A stretch of DNA of 6,416 nt, from positions 3,146 to 9,561 of the forward strand of contig DAOM01000341.1 of NCBI GenBank assembly GCA_002501855.1, in the 5' to 3' direction. The notes beneath the pieces are model-generated. The model was not told the origin of the DNA. It saw nothing but the letters and a program-made list of their open reading frames with translations, and made no database searches. This document shows positions 6,042 to 6,416 of the stretch, piece after piece. The position numbers were made by a program, and so were the translations under genes. The stretch is from Candidatus Nitrosopolaris nunavutensis (GTDB taxonomy: Archaea; Thermoproteota; Nitrososphaeria; Nitrososphaerales; Nitrososphaeraceae). Each line of letters starts with the position of its first letter. Within the stretch, counting starts at the first letter, position 1.

Positions 6042-6049
6042 TTTAATAA
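6042..6049. promoter_or_regulatory. TATA-like element in the divergent tfb / ribbon-helix-helix spacer
   Basis: TTTAATAA on plus and TTATTAAA on minus. Leftward, initiation about 26 bases away would fall near 6019-6021, where TFB codon 4 is GTG, consistent with a leaderless start. Rightward it would leave a leader of about 33 bases before ATG 6105. A second TATA-like TATTTATT at 6125-6132 lies inside the plus-strand gene. All assignments are weak and rest on sequence match and spacing only. Confidence 0.3.
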
Positions 6050-6104
6050 GGAACGTGTGTACATCTTCGCAATTACGACATGACTTGAACAGAAATCAAC
6101 ACAA

Positions 6105-6416
6105 ATGGCTACAAATCACCACACTATTTATTACCTCGGCGAGTATCATTTGGTTGATATTAGTTTGGGAGGTATCCCAAGCTCTGATGCGCGCTCGGAT
6201 ACAATAACCAGATCTTTTAGATTTGGTCTGGATTTATCTAAAGTTTTGGACGACGAGGCAGAAAGAATGGGTATCTCCGTTAACGCATTGGTAGGAACTA
6301 TCTTGAAAAGATATGCAGAATTTACCCGATACCTATCGAAAATAGACATGGTAGTTATAAATAGAGAGTTCATAACCTCCTTGCTCGAATCACATGATGA
6401 ACAGAGTCTATACAGT
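6105..6416 (+). CDS. Ribbon-helix-helix (CopG/Arc-like) DNA-binding protein, 3' end outside the window
   Basis: From ATG at 6105 the frame stays open for 104 codons to the window edge. Residues about 33-73 fit a ribbon-helix-helix fold: a short strand (ITRSFRFGLD), helix one (LSKVLDDEAERMG), the turn ISVN and helix two (ALVGTILKRYAEF). This fold binds DNA as a dimer, often as a repressor, and related stand-alone proteins are common in Thaumarchaeota. Residues 74-104 (RYLSKIDMVVINREFITSLL) look like the start of a second alpha/beta part. The opposite strand holds a 75-codon frame (6146-6373) that is only its shadow. In-frame TTG codons at 6150 and 6165 are alternative starts if the TATA-like 6125-6132 is used, since residues 1-30 lack motif character. 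It diverges from the TFB gene across 74 bases, so mutual regulation is possible but unproven. Confidence 0.7.
   Translation, partial: MATNHHTIYYLGEYHLVDISLGGIPSSDARSDTITRSFRFGLDLSKVLDDEAERMGISVNALVGTILKRYAEFTRYLSKIDMVVINREFITSLLESHDEQSLYS

Noticed and set aside
6146..6373. 75-codon minus-strand frame
   Set aside because: It is the shadow of the ribbon-helix-helix gene on the plus strand, which has clear domain character over the same bases.

Overview
The window looks archaeal, most likely from the Nitrososphaeria (ammonia-oxidising Thaumarchaeota and relatives). The evidence is a TFIIB-type transcription factor (TFB), an archaeal-style TATA box placed for a near-leaderless transcript, a cysteinyl-tRNA synthetase with the CGVTVYD form of the first motif, a small stand-alone Rieske protein, a ribbon-helix-helix protein, an FxLYD-like protein and frequent TTG/GTG starts. 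The lineage call is an inference from family content; no marker gene settles it. The DNA is AT-rich (judged by eye).

Layout. Bases 1-61 hold the last codons of an unidentified plus-strand gene. Bases 62-1074 are gene-poor for an archaeon: one doubtful minus-strand frame (300-569) with codon-level internal repeats, a perfect 16-bp palindrome (128-143), an inverted repeat (748-816) and a TATA-like box upstream of a T7 run (819-924). From 1075 to 6030 every gene lies on the minus strand. Read in transcription order (right to left) they are a TFB gene, a Rieske protein, cysS, an FxLYD-like protein, an unrecognised acidic-linker protein and a 67-residue zinc-ribbon protein. Spacers of roughly 100-220 bases suggest mostly separate transcription units. 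At the right edge a plus-strand ribbon-helix-helix gene (6105 onward, cut by the window end) diverges from the TFB gene across 74 bases.

The main oddity is repeated frame disruption in otherwise recognisable genes. The TFB second cyclin repeat is broken: its sequence switches to the +1 frame for about ten codons, then returns to the original frame and runs to a normal TFB C-terminus at 5023. The FxLYD-like and acidic-linker genes each have a hydrophobic, membrane-anchor-like stretch just upstream in a different frame, joined at an A7 run and a GTGTG run. cysS, the Rieske gene and the visible ribbon-helix-helix gene are clean. The pattern may be decay of accessory genes, slippage-based variation or sequence error; the bases alone cannot separate these.

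The genes do not form one pathway. cysS is housekeeping translation, the Rieske protein is a soluble electron carrier, and TFB and the ribbon-helix-helix protein are candidate transcription regulators sharing a divergent promoter region. I see no CRISPR array, tRNA, rRNA, transposase or other clear mobile element, and no convincing new multi-gene system.
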